Assembly (NCBI GenBank): GCA_963728925.1
Contig: CAVSMB010000004.1
Coordinates: forward strand, 1-64,000
Length of the DNA: 64,000 bases
Reading direction: 5' to 3'
Origin: JBBPZA01 sp963728925
GTDB taxonomy: Bacteria; Actinomycetota; Thermoleophilia; Solirubrobacterales; Solirubrobacteraceae
Shown: in pieces, positions 24,702 through 33,203 of the stretch
Position numbering within the stretch: position 1 is the stretch's first letter
Layout of the letters: each line of letters starts with the position of its first letter
Made by a program: the position numbers and the translations under genes
The notes under the pieces: generated by a model
What the model was told of the DNA's origin: nothing
The model's database searches: none
What the model saw: only the letters and a program-made list of their open reading frames with translations

Positions 24702-26159
24702 ATGACCGTTCGCGCCGCCCACCCACCGCTGCTCCTCGCCCTCGTGGCGACGCTCGCCTTCGCGCTCGCAGCGCTGGCTCCGGCGGCGAATGCCGCGTCG
24801 CAGCCGTTCACCACCTCGGTCGGCGACGCCGACCGCTTCGCCGACCCAAGCTCCTCGCTCGCCTTCAAGCGCGTCCGGGACGCGGGCGCCAAGGCGGCCC
24901 AACTGACCCTGCAGTGGAGCGCGGTCGCGCCGACCCCGCCGGGCGACCCGTCGAACCCCTTCGACCCGGCCTACCGCTGGGGGGCCTTCGACGAGCAGGT
25001 CCGCCGCGCGGTCGCTGCCGGTCTGACGCCGACGGCCGACGTCCTCGTGGCGCCGACGTGGGCCTCGGGCGCCAACGGCTTCACGAACCCCGACGCGCGC
25101 CAGTTCGGGCTCTTCGCCCAGGCTGTGGCGAGGCGCTACAGCGGGCGCTACGCCGGCCTCGGCCTCCCCCGCGTCCCGAGCCTGCAGGCCTGGAACGAGC
25201 CCAACGCGTCCTTCTTCCTGCGCCCCCAGTACAGCGGCGACCGGGCCGTGTCGCCCGGCCTCTACCGCGACATGCTGCGCGAGTTCAGCTCGGGCGTCGC
25301 GCGGTCAGGGGGCGGCCAGCTCGTCGTCGGCGGCAACACCTTCCCGTTCTCCTTCCGCCGCGACGCCGACGCGGTCGCCCCGCTGGCCTTCATGCGCGAG
25401 GTCCTGTGCCTGACCTCCTCGCTGAAGGCGGGCTCGGGCTGCGGCGCGCCGCTGCGCTTCGACATCTGGGGCCACCACCCCTACACCTCGGGCGGGCCGA
25501 ACCACGTGCCCTTCAAGCCCGACGACGTCTCGCTCGGCAACCTCGGGAAGATGCGCAAGCTGCTCGACGCCGCTCAGAAGGCCGGCCGGATCCAGACCCG
25601 CTCGGGCGCCCGCGTCCGCTTCTGGGTGACCGAGTTCTCGTGGGATTCGAACCCGCCCGACCCCAGCGGCGTGAAGGTGTCAGAGCTCAAGCGCTGGGTC
25701 CCCGAGGCGATGTTCAACTCCTACAAGGCCGGGGTCGACCAGTTCAGCTGGTTCTCGCTCCGCGATCAGGCGCGCAGCGAAGGCATGTTCCAGTCGGGCT
25801 TGTACTATCGCTGCGGACAGGGGTTCGGCTGCGACACGCCGAAGCCGTTCCTCGACGGCTTCCGGTTCCCGTTCGTCGCCCAGAAGAATCCAGTCAAGCG
25901 CGGCCGGACGCCGACCGCGACGGTGTGGGGACGGACTCCCTCGAGTACCCGATCGAAGCTCTCGGTCGACCAGCGGGTCGGCCGGACGTGGACCAAGATC
26001 GGTTCGGTGAAGTCCGACGGCTATGGCGTCTTCCAGTCCTCAAAGCTCCGGCTCAAGAGCACCGGCGCGCTCCGCGCCCGGCTCTCCTCGTCCTCGATCT
26101 CTCCCGCGTTCTCGCTGGCGCGGACGAAGGACCACCCCGTCAACCCGTTCGGGAGCTGA
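24702..26159 (+). CDS. Secreted clan-A glycoside-hydrolase-like protein
   Basis: A 485-residue exported protein. Signal peptide (PPLLLALVATLAFALAALAPAANA, cleavage after ANA), then a (beta/alpha)8-type domain of the GH5/GH39 clan: the acid/base Glu is in SLQAWNEPNASFFLRPQ and the nucleophile Glu in VTEFSWDSNPPDPSG. The C-terminal 90 residues (TVWGRTPSSTRSKL ... WTKIGSVKSDGYGVFQSSKL) look like a small beta-sandwich accessory domain. ATG 24702 is chosen because it directly precedes the signal peptide. It probably trims or cleaves the exported polysaccharide. The following 26158-27586 region is a tandem paralogue. Confidence 0.82.
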   Translation: MTVRAAHPPLLLALVATLAFALAALAPAANAASQPFTTSVGDADRFADPSSSLAFKRVRDAGAKAAQLTLQWSAVAPTPPGDPSNPFDPAYRWGAFDEQVRRAVAAGLTPTADVLVAPTWASGANGFTNPDARQFGLFAQAVARRYSGRYAGLGLPRVPSLQAWNEPNASFFLRPQYSGDRAVSPGLYRDMLREFSSGVARSGGGQLVVGGNTFPFSFRRDADAVAPLAFMREVLCLTSSLKAGSGCGAPLRFDIWGHHPYTSGGPNHVPFKPDDVSLGNLGKMRKLLDAAQKAGRIQTRSGARVRFWVTEFSWDSNPPDPSGVKVSELKRWVPEAMFNSYKAGVDQFSWFSLRDQARSEGMFQSGLYYRCGQGFGCDTPKPFLDGFRFPFVAQKNPVKRGRTPTATVWGRTPSSTRSKLSVDQRVGRTWTKIGSVKSDGYGVFQSSKLRLKSTGALRARLSSSSISPAFSLARTKDHPVNPFGS

Positions 26160-27586
26160 CCGCCGCCTCCCCGCCGCGGCGCTCCTCGGCGCCGCGCTCG
26201 CGCTCCTGAGCTGCGCCTTCGCCGCGCTGCGGCCGTCCCCGGCGCAGGCCGGCGGCCCGCTCGATCACCGGGGTCGCCGACGACAAGGCGGTCGCCGACG
26301 GCAACGCGGGGCTCGCCTTCGCCCGCATGCGCGCCGCGGGCGCGACGACGGTGCGCCTGACCCTCAACTGGGCGGCGGTCGCCTCCCGGGCGCCCGCCGA
26401 TTCGGCCAACCCCGCCGACCCCGCCTACCAATGGGGCTACTTCGACCGCCAAGTCCAGCTCGCACGCGCAGCCGGACTGTCGCCGAGCGCGCTCGTCCTC
26501 GTGGCGCCGACGTGGGCCGAGCGCGGGAGCCTCTACCCGGGCTTCACCAACCCCGATCCGGGAGCGCTGGGCGCGTTCGCGCTTGCGGCGGCGCGCCGCT
26601 ACGACGGGCGGACGGCGGGGCTGCCCCGCGTCCGCGACTGGGAGGCGTGGAACGAGCCGAACGCCGCCTACTTCCTGCGGCCGCAGTTCTCCGACGCGAC
26701 GGCGATCTCGCCCGCCCTCTACCGCCGGATGCTGCGTGCCTTCTCCGACGGGGTGCGGCTCGCCCGCCCCGACAACGTCGTGGTGGCCGGCAACACCTTC
26801 CCGTTCGCGATCGACGGCCAGGCCGTCGCGCCGCTGACCTTCCTGCGTCAGGTCCTGTGCCTGGAGGCCGGGCCCGATCCCGCGGGGTGCGACCCGCCGC
26901 TGCGCTTCGACGTGTGGGCCCACCACCCCTACACCAACGGCGGCCCGTCCATCCGCTCGAGCAGCCCTGGCAACGTGTCGCTCGGCAACCTGCCCGAGCT
27001 GCGCTCGCTCCTCGAGCAGGCGCGGCGTCGCGGGCGCATCGTCACCGGTCGCGGCCGCGTCCGGTTGTGGGTCGAGGAGTTCTCCTGGGACTCCAACCCG
27101 CCCGACCCCGCCGGGGTGCAGGCGTCGGTGCTGCGCCGCTGGGTGCCCGAGGCGATGGCCACCGCCTGGCGTACCGGCGCCGAGCGCTTCACGTGGTTCC
27201 TGCTGCGCGACGAGCCGACGGGCGCGTCGCAGTTCCAGTCCGGGCTCTACTCGCGCTGCGACCAGGGGATCGCGTGCGACACGCCCAAGCCGCTGCTCAC
27301 CGGCTTCCGCTTCCCGTTCGCGCTGCGGCGCGACGGGCGCAAAGCGGCCCTGTGGGGCCGCACGCCCGCCGGACGGCGAACGCCGGTGATCATCGAGCAG
27401 TTGACCAGCCGGGGCTGGCGCGTACGCGCCAAGGTCAAGACCGACCGCTACGGGATCTTCCGCGTCCGGCTCAAGCGAGCCGGGAAGGGCGACCTTCGCG
27501 CGCGCCTCGCCGGCACGCGCACCAAGTCGCCCGCCTTCCCGGCCCAGGACCCGCCGACGGTGCCGGCCACCGCGTTCGGGAGCTGA
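26158..27586 (+). pseudogene. Tandem paralogue of the glycosidase-like protein, 5' end frameshifted
   Basis: From about 26252 one frame encodes a nearly complete copy of the upstream protein, with the same DWEAWNEPNAAYFLRPQFS and VEEFSWDSNPPDPAG catalytic segments and the same accessory domain ending in AFGS. The signal peptide (RRLPAAALLGAALALLSCAFAALRPSPAQA, about 26159-26250) is in a different frame, and one extra base near 26251 (GGCGGCC) separates them. No usual start codon opens the signal-peptide frame just after the previous stop. An internal ATG at 26327 could give a 419-aa cytoplasmic form without signal. A true mutation or a sequencing error in GC-rich DNA would look the same. Confidence 0.7.
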
Positions 27587-28731
27587 CCGTCCCCGCCGCG
27601 CCGCCGCGCCGGCCGCTCCTGGTCTCCCACACCGCCGAGGAGGGCGGGAGCAACGAGGTCCTGCTCAGCCTGCTGCGCCACCGCCCCGCCGGGGTCGAGC
27701 CCGCGTGCGTGTTCCTCGACAGCGGCCCCGTGCTCGACGCCGCGCGGCGCCTCGGAGCCCCCGGCGCCGTCGTGCGGGCGGGCCGGGTGCGCGAGGCGTG
27801 GCACGCGCCGCGGGTCATCGGGCGCCTGCGCGCGGCCATCCGGGCCCACCGCGCCGACGTCGTCTTCGCCCACGTGACCAAGGCGCAGCTCTTCGCCGCG
27901 CCCGCGGCGCGACTGGAGGGCGTGCCCAACCTCTGGTGGCACCACGAGCTGCCAGGCCAGAAGCCCGTCATGCACGCGCTGGCCGGCCAGCTCCCGTCCG
28001 CCGCCGTGGTGACCTCGTCGTTCTACACCGCGCGGCTGCACGAGCGGCCGTGGCGCCGCACGCCCATCGTCGTCGTGCACCCGGGGATCGAGGCGGCGGC
28101 TCCCGCACGGCCGCGCGCGCACGTCGCCGCCGGGGCGGTCGTGCTCGCCTCGGTCGGGCGCCTGCAACGCTGGAAGCGCATCGAGCTCGCGCTCGAGGCC
28201 TTGCCGCTCGTGCTGGCGCAGGCGCCGAGCGCGCGGCTCGAGGTCATCGGCGACGCATCGCCGGTCTTCGACGCCGACTACCCCGACGTGCTCCGCGAGC
28301 GGGCCGCGGCGCTCGGCGTCGAGGGCGCGGTCACCTTCCGCGGGCACGTCGACGACGTCCCGGGCGCGCTGGCCGGCGCGGACGTGCTCGTGCACACCGC
28401 GCACGGCGAGCCCTTCGGCCTCGTGCTCGTCGAGGCCATGCAGGCCGGGGTCCCGGTCGTGGCGCCCGACCAGGGAGGCCCGCCCGAGATCGTGCGAGAG
28501 GGCGTGGACGGCCTGCTCGTCGATCCGACCGACCGCGCGCGCCTGGCCACCGCGATCCTCGCGCTCGCCACCGACCCCGAGCGGCGCGCCCGCATGGGCA
28601 CGGCCGGCCGCGAACGGGCCGCCACCACCTTCACCGCGTCGCGGATGGCCGCCGAAGCCTGGTCGCTCGCGGGCCGCGTCGCGGCGGGGGAACCGGTCCA
28701 TCCGTCCGCGCTCGGGCCAACCGCCTCCTAG
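27583..28731 (+). CDS. Glycosyltransferase family 4 (GT-B fold)
   Basis: About 382 residues. Acceptor domain PLLVSHTAEEGGSNEVLLSLL, then WWHHELPGQKPVMHAL and TSSFYTARL. Donor domain ASVGRLQRWKRIELALEAL, VIGDASPVFD and the E-x7-E region GEPFGLVLVEAMQAGVPVVAP. No ATG, GTG or TTG precedes the conserved N-terminus in frame near the upstream stop. The best available start is CTG 27583, overlapping that stop as CTGA, so the start is uncertain. It is downstream of the glycosidase pair and probably co-transcribed. Confidence 0.83.
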   Translation: MTVPAAPPRRPLLVSHTAEEGGSNEVLLSLLRHRPAGVEPACVFLDSGPVLDAARRLGAPGAVVRAGRVREAWHAPRVIGRLRAAIRAHRADVVFAHVTKAQLFAAPAARLEGVPNLWWHHELPGQKPVMHALAGQLPSAAVVTSSFYTARLHERPWRRTPIVVVHPGIEAAAPARPRAHVAAGAVVLASVGRLQRWKRIELALEALPLVLAQAPSARLEVIGDASPVFDADYPDVLRERAAALGVEGAVTFRGHVDDVPGALAGADVLVHTAHGEPFGLVLVEAMQAGVPVVAPDQGGPPEIVREGVDGLLVDPTDRARLATAILALATDPERRARMGTAGRERAATTFTASRMAAEAWSLAGRVAAGEPVHPSALGPTAS

Positions 28732-28736
28732 CTCGC

Positions 28737-28742
28737 TACCGT
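28737..28742 (+). promoter_or_regulatory. Putative -10 element (TACCGT) for leaderless transcript
   Basis: TACCGT ends eight bases before ATG 28751, immediately after the stop of the preceding gene. It suggests a separate promoter for the epimerase/aminotransferase pair. Confidence 0.45.
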
Positions 28743-28750
28743 CCCGGCCC

Positions 28751-29734
28751 ATGCCCGAGGAACAGCTCACCCTCGTCACCGGAGGCGCCGGCTACGTCGG
28801 TGCCTGCACGGTCGACGAGCTCCTCCGCGCGGGCCGGCCGGTCCGCGTCCTCGACTCCCTCCTCCACGGCCAGGACGAGGTCGTCACGCGCGTGCGCGAC
28901 GCCGGCGCGGAGATCCACGAGGGCGACGTGCGCGACCCCGAGGCGCGGCGCCGCGCGCTCGACGGCGTCGGCGCGGTGGTGCACCTCGCCGCGATCGTCG
29001 GCGACCCGGCGTGCGCGCGCGACCCCGAGGTCTCCCAGGCGGTCAACGTGGAGTCCACCGACGCGCTGACCGGCGAGGCCCGCGCCGCCGGGGTGCAGCG
29101 GCTGGTGTTCGCGTCGACCTGCTCCAACTACGGCCGCATGGACGACCCGAGCGTCCCGATCACCGAGGACGGGCGGCTCTCCCCGGTCTCGCTCTACGCC
29201 GAGCAGAAGGTCGCGATGGAGCGCCGCCTGCTCGAGGGCGACGACCGGCCGCCGATCACCACCTGCCTGCGCTTCGCGACCGTCTACGGGACGGCGCCGC
29301 GCATGCGCTTCGACCTCACCGTCAACGAGTTCACCCGCGACCTGTGGGCCGCGCGCGACCTCGAGGTCTTCGGCGAGCAGTTCTGGCGGCCCTACGTCCA
29401 CGTCCGCGAGGCGGCGCGGGCGATCCGCACGACGCTCGCGGCGCCCGAGGACCTCGTCGCCGGCGAGGTGTTCAACGCCGGGCGCTCGGACGAGAACTAC
29501 CGCAAGCTCGACCTCGTGGAGATCATCCAGGGGCGCATCGACCGCGGGAAGGTGTCCTTCGTGCACCGCGACGAGGACCCGCGCGACTACAAGGTGTCCT
29601 TCGAGAAGATCCGCACCACGCTCGGCTTCGAGCCCGCGGTCACGGTTCCCGACGGGATCGACGAGCTGATCGCCGACCTCGACGACCAGGCCTTCGGCGA
29701 CCCGTTCGGCGCTCGCTGGCGCAACATCCCGTGA
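28751..29734 (+). CDS. NAD-dependent epimerase/dehydratase (extended SDR)
   Basis: A 327-residue SDR. TGGAGYVGACTVDELLRAG binds NAD; HLAAIVGDPACARDPEVSQAVN, ASTCSNYG (in place of the usual Ser triad), YAEQKVAMER (Tyr/Lys pair) and RFATVYGTAPRMRFDLTVN form the catalytic and substrate regions. This Cys-containing SNYG branch is found among SDRs acting on NDP-keto-sugars; its exact reaction is not readable. Its stop overlaps the next start (GTGA), linking it to the aminotransferase, so both likely make one amino sugar. Confidence 0.88.
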   Translation: MPEEQLTLVTGGAGYVGACTVDELLRAGRPVRVLDSLLHGQDEVVTRVRDAGAEIHEGDVRDPEARRRALDGVGAVVHLAAIVGDPACARDPEVSQAVNVESTDALTGEARAAGVQRLVFASTCSNYGRMDDPSVPITEDGRLSPVSLYAEQKVAMERRLLEGDDRPPITTCLRFATVYGTAPRMRFDLTVNEFTRDLWAARDLEVFGEQFWRPYVHVREAARAIRTTLAAPEDLVAGEVFNAGRSDENYRKLDLVEIIQGRIDRGKVSFVHRDEDPRDYKVSFEKIRTTLGFEPAVTVPDGIDELIADLDDQAFGDPFGARWRNIP

Positions 29735-30888
29735 CGGCGTCCTCCCCACCGCGCATCCCGCTCTTCGACCTGCGCCTGGAGCCCGAGGACATCCAGGCGG
29801 TGAGCGAGACGCTCGAGTCGGGGTGGCTGACCATGGGGCCGCGGACGCAGGCCTTCGAGCAGGCCTTCGCGGAGCACCTCGGCTGCGAGCACGCGATCGC
29901 GGTGTCGAGCTGCACGAGCGCCCTACATCTGGCCTACCTCGCGGCGGGCGTGGGGCCGGGCGACGAGGTGATCGTCCCGAGCTACACCTTCGCCGCGACG
30001 GCCGCCGCCGCGCTCTACTGCGGCGCGACGCCGGTGTTCGCCGACGTCGTCGGCCCGGAGGACCTCGGCCTCGACCCCGACGACGTCGAGCGGCGCATCA
30101 CCGCCCGCACCAAGGCGGTGTCCGTCGTGCACTTCGCGGGCTACGCGGCGGCCGTCGACGAGCTGGCCGCCCTGTGCGACGGCCACGGGCTCGAGCTGAT
30201 CGAGGACGCCGCGCACGCGCCGAGCGCGGAGGCGAGCGCCGGCGGGGGCAAGCTCGGGACCGTGGGGCGCGCCGGCTGCTTCAGCTTCTTCTCCAACAAG
30301 GTGCTCTCCGCGGGCGAAGGCGGGCTGGTGGCGACCGACGACGAGGCGGTGGCCACCGACGTGCGCCTGCGCCGCTCGCACGGGATGACCTCTGGCACCT
30401 GGGAGCGTCACCGCGGCCACGCCGAGACCTACGACATCGTCGAGCTGGGCTACAACTACCGCCTCGACGAGGCCCGCTGCGCCCTGCTCACCTCGCGCCT
30501 GCGCCGGCTGGACGCGGACATCGCCGCGCGTCGCGCCCTTGTGCGCGAGTACCGCGAGCGGCTCGCCGAGGTCGCGGGGGTGACCGTTCCGTACCGCGAC
30601 GAGGACGTCGAGCGATCCTCCTGCTACGTCATGCCCGTGCTCCTCGACGACGCCGTGCGGCGGCCCGACGTGCGCCGCGCGCTGGCCGACGCGAACATCC
30701 AGACGAGCATCCTCTACCCCGCCGTGCACGAGTTCACCGCCTACCGCGAGCGCTTCCCCGGCGTCTCGCTGCCGCGCACCGAGGACGCCTCGCGCCGCGA
30801 GGTGACGCTGCCCCTCTACCCCCACATGGAGCCGCGGGCGGTCGCGCTCGTCGTGGACGGGCTCGCGGCGGCGCTGGGGGCGACGTAG
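29731..30888 (+). CDS. DegT/DnrJ/EryC1-family PLP aminotransferase
   Basis: Transfers an amino group to a keto-sugar nucleotide. The 385-residue protein has ESGWLTMGPRTQAFEQAFA at the N-terminus, SSCTSALHLA, VIVPSYTFAATAAA, the PLP-phosphate and ring contacts in LIEDAAHAPSA, and the Schiff-base lysine in FSFFSNKVLSAGEGG (Lys about 190). GYNYRLDEARCALL near the C-terminal half is the usual family stretch. GTG 29731 overlaps the SDR stop. With that SDR it probably makes a 3- or 4-amino-deoxy sugar. The next gene is convergent, 117 bases away; that gap holds nothing I can name. Confidence 0.92.
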   Translation: MTASSPPRIPLFDLRLEPEDIQAVSETLESGWLTMGPRTQAFEQAFAEHLGCEHAIAVSSCTSALHLAYLAAGVGPGDEVIVPSYTFAATAAAALYCGATPVFADVVGPEDLGLDPDDVERRITARTKAVSVVHFAGYAAAVDELAALCDGHGLELIEDAAHAPSAEASAGGGKLGTVGRAGCFSFFSNKVLSAGEGGLVATDDEAVATDVRLRRSHGMTSGTWERHRGHAETYDIVELGYNYRLDEARCALLTSRLRRLDADIAARRALVREYRERLAEVAGVTVPYRDEDVERSSCYVMPVLLDDAVRRPDVRRALADANIQTSILYPAVHEFTAYRERFPGVSLPRTEDASRREVTLPLYPHMEPRAVALVVDGLAAALGAT

Positions 30889-31005
30889 CGGCAGCGCGTC
30901 GCGCTCGCGGGGTCCGCCGTTGCTCAGCCCCGCGGGGACTCCGTTTGCGCTCTGTGCCCCTCCCTATCCCCCGCAGCCCCGGGGCTCTCGGCGCCGGACT
31001 CCGAC

Positions 31006-31722
31006 TCAATCAGGCAGCAGCCGCCCCCGCAACCGCTCGAACGCCTCGGTCGCCTGCTCGTAGTCCGATGGGGTCCCGATGTCGAGCCAGTAGGCGTCGG
31101 TGCGCGCGGCGCACACGCGCTCGCCCGCACCGACCAGGCGCAGGACGAGATCCGGGAGGTTCAGGGGCACGGCGCGCTCGATGTGGTGCAGGACGACGGG
31201 TGAGAAGCAGTAGACGCCCATCGAGGCGTCGTAGGGGACTGTCGGCTTCTCGCGCCAGCCGGTGACGCGGTCGGGCTCCTCCGCGTTGTCGGTCTCGAGC
31301 ACGCCCAGCGAGATCTGGACCTCGCGGCGCGTGACCGAGATCGTCGCCGCCGCTCCGCTCTGGGCGTGGCCGCGCAGCAGCGCGCCGTAGTCGAGGTCCG
31401 TGAGAACGTCGCCGTTCATGACGAGAAAGGGCTCGTCGAGGCCCGCGATGTCGGCGAGCGCGCCGACCGTGCCGAGCGGGTCGGACTCGCGGTGGTAGTC
31501 GATGGCGAGGCCGTAGCTCGCGCCGTCGGCGAAGAACACCTCGATGAGCTCGGCGAGATACCCGGTGGCGATGGTCACCCGCTCGAAGCCCGAGTGCCGC
31601 AGCTGGCGCATGACGATGTCGAGGATCGGGCGGTCGCCGACCGGCATGAGCGGCTTGGGCAGGACCGTGGTGTACGGGCGCAGGCGGGTGCCCTGGCCGC
31701 CGGCGAGGACCACCGCGCGCAT
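31006..31722 (-). CDS. Sugar-1-phosphate nucleotidyltransferase (NTP_transferase)
   Basis: Activates a sugar 1-phosphate to an NDP- or GDP-sugar. The 238-residue protein begins MRAVVLAGGQGTRLRPYT with PLMPVGDRPILD, the pyrophosphorylase fingerprint. The metal Asp is in FLVMNGDVLTDLDY, and GWREKPTV and YWLDIGTPSDYEQA complete the fold. It has no C-terminal left-handed helix or transferase domain. ATG 31722 overlaps the stop of the upstream GT4 by one base (TGATG), so the two are coupled. The sugar could be mannose-1-P, glucose-1-P or a heptose-1-P. Confidence 0.9.
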   Translation of the reverse strand: MRAVVLAGGQGTRLRPYTTVLPKPLMPVGDRPILDIVMRQLRHSGFERVTIATGYLAELIEVFFADGASYGLAIDYHRESDPLGTVGALADIAGLDEPFLVMNGDVLTDLDYGALLRGHAQSGAAATISVTRREVQISLGVLETDNAEEPDRVTGWREKPTVPYDASMGVYCFSPVVLHHIERAVPLNLPDLVLRLVGAGERVCAARTDAYWLDIGTPSDYEQATEAFERLRGRLLPD

Positions 31723-32918
31723 CAGGGCACCGGCTCCGGTGGCGTGCGGGACACGGCCGCCTCTTCGCCGCCCGGGCACGGAACCCTCGGGCCAACCCCC
31801 AGGCCGCCCAGCACCTCCCGGTAGACCGCGGCCGTGCCCGCGACCATCCCCTCCAGGCCGAAGTGCTCGCGCTGGCGCGCGCGCGACGCCTGCGCCATGG
31901 CGGCACGCCGCTCCGGGTCGCCGAGCAGCGAGGCCACGGCGGCCGCGAGCGCGGACGGGTCGCGCGGGGCGACGAGCACGCCCGTCTCCCCCGTCACAGC
32001 CTCACCGGTCCCGCCCACGTCGGTGGCGACCTGCGGGACGCCGCACGCCTGGGCCTCGAGCACGCCGATCGGGAATCCCTCATAGGAGGAGGGAAGGACG
32101 TAGACGTCCAGCGCCCGCAAATGGCGGGCGGCGGGGCCACGGAAGGGCAGCATCCGGAAGCGCGGGTCGCCGACCAGCCCGAGCTCACCGGCCCTGGCCG
32201 CGAGCCGCTCGCGTTCCGGCCCGTTGCCGACCACGGCGACGCGCGCCTCCGGCATCCGGCGCCAGATGGCCGGGACGGCGTCAAGCAGCACCTCCACGCT
32301 CTTCTGGGGCCGCAGCGCGGTGACCGCCGCGGCGAGCGGGCCGGCCTCGGCAAGGGCGACGAGCTCGGGGTCGGGCTCGACCGCCTCATCGCACGGCGCG
32401 CAGCCGTTGTGCACGACGTGCAGGCGCCTCGCCGGCGCAATGCGGTGGCGCAGGGCGAGCCTGCGCTCGTGCTCGGACACGCAGATCACCGCCGCGGTGA
32501 GCGGGCCGAGGACCCGCTCGATGCCGAGCGTGACAAGCGGCCGGGGCCCGCCGTAGTCGACGTCGAAGGCCCACGAGTGAGGGCTGAACACGGCGGGCAG
32601 GCCGGCGCGACGCGCGGCCACGCGGCCGAGCACCCCGGCCTTGGCCGAGTGGCAGTGGACGAGCTCGGGCCGCCGCCGCGCGAGCAGGCGCCCCAGCGGG
32701 CGCACGAGCCGCGCGTCCTCGAGCGGGCGGCCGAGGCCGGGGCGCAGCCCGAAGCGATGGACGGTGACCCCGGCGGCCTCGAGGCGCGGGTAGAACGGAG
32801 ACTCCTCCGGGCCCGCGACCTCGCACTCGACGCCGTGCGACCGCAGCCCGACGGCGAGCCGCGAGACCGCCTCCGGAACGCCTCCCTCGGCCGGCTCGGA
32901 GAGCATCATCACGCGCAT
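31722..32918 (-). CDS. Glycosyltransferase family 4 (GT-B fold)
   Basis: A 398-residue GT-B enzyme. N-terminus MRVMMLSEPAEGGVPEAVSRLA; VHCHSAKAGVLGRVAARRAG and FSPHSWAF are typical of capsule GT4s. The donor domain has TALRPQKSVEVLLDA, VVGNGPERERL and the E-x7-E region YEGFPIGVLEAQACGVPQVAT. ATG 32918 is supported by TAGGGT eight bases upstream on this strand; the long upstream extension of the frame is not real coding sequence. It is divergent from the riboswitch-controlled glycosidase gene. Confidence 0.88.
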   Translation of the reverse strand: MRVMMLSEPAEGGVPEAVSRLAVGLRSHGVECEVAGPEESPFYPRLEAAGVTVHRFGLRPGLGRPLEDARLVRPLGRLLARRRPELVHCHSAKAGVLGRVAARRAGLPAVFSPHSWAFDVDYGGPRPLVTLGIERVLGPLTAAVICVSEHERRLALRHRIAPARRLHVVHNGCAPCDEAVEPDPELVALAEAGPLAAAVTALRPQKSVEVLLDAVPAIWRRMPEARVAVVGNGPERERLAARAGELGLVGDPRFRMLPFRGPAARHLRALDVYVLPSSYEGFPIGVLEAQACGVPQVATDVGGTGEAVTGETGVLVAPRDPSALAAAVASLLGDPERRAAMAQASRARQREHFGLEGMVAGTAAVYREVLGGLGVGPRVPCPGGEEAAVSRTPPEPVP

Positions 32919-32926
32919 CGCGCGGG

Positions 32927-32932
32927 ACCCTA
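32927..32932 (-). promoter_or_regulatory. Putative -10 element (TAGGGT) for leaderless transcript
   Basis: On the minus strand TAGGGT ends eight bases before ATG 32918. The remaining 32933-33069 between the divergent genes must hold the promoter of the riboswitch transcript, which I could not pin down. Confidence 0.45.
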
Positions 32933-33069
32933 GATGGTCACGAGGCCGCGACCCCGTCGACGCAGTGCGCCATTCCCGGACGCACCTGGACGGATGTCCG
33001 ACGGGACCGCCGTGTGACCAAGGCCCCGCACCGAGGCGCCGATAGCGAACGTGCAGACCCAGACAACCG

Positions 33070-33160
33070 AGTAGCCACCTCCCGAAAGGGCAAACCCGTC
33101 GCAAGGCGGGGACGCAAAGCCACGGGGCCCCGACCACGGGGCCGGCCGGGTTGCCGAAGG
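33070..33160 (+). ncRNA. Cyclic di-GMP-I (GEMM) riboswitch aptamer
   Basis: The conserved GEMM core is present in order: AGGGCAAACC (33087-33096), a GCAA-tetraloop stem (CCCGTCGCAAGGCGGGG), the invariant GGACGCAAAGCC (33110-33121), then a second hairpin (GGGGCCCCGACCACGGGGCC) and the closing GGCCGGGTTGCCGA. This matches RF01051-type aptamers that bind c-di-GMP. It ends 43 bases before the ATG of a secreted glycosidase. The gap contains the Shine-Dalgarno GGAGGA, so control of translation initiation is plausible. I see no obvious intrinsic terminator. Confidence 0.92.
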
Positions 33161-33203
33161 AGCGGCGCGGGCGGTGGCGCCTGACCCCCTTCCGGAGGAA
33201 CGG

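Noticed and set aside
25640..25665. On the minus strand CGGGTTCGAATCCC looks like a tRNA T-arm.
   Set aside because: It encodes the conserved WDSNPPD stretch of the glycosidase, the paralogue at about 27085 has the same peptide with different bases, and no anticodon or acceptor stem surrounds it.
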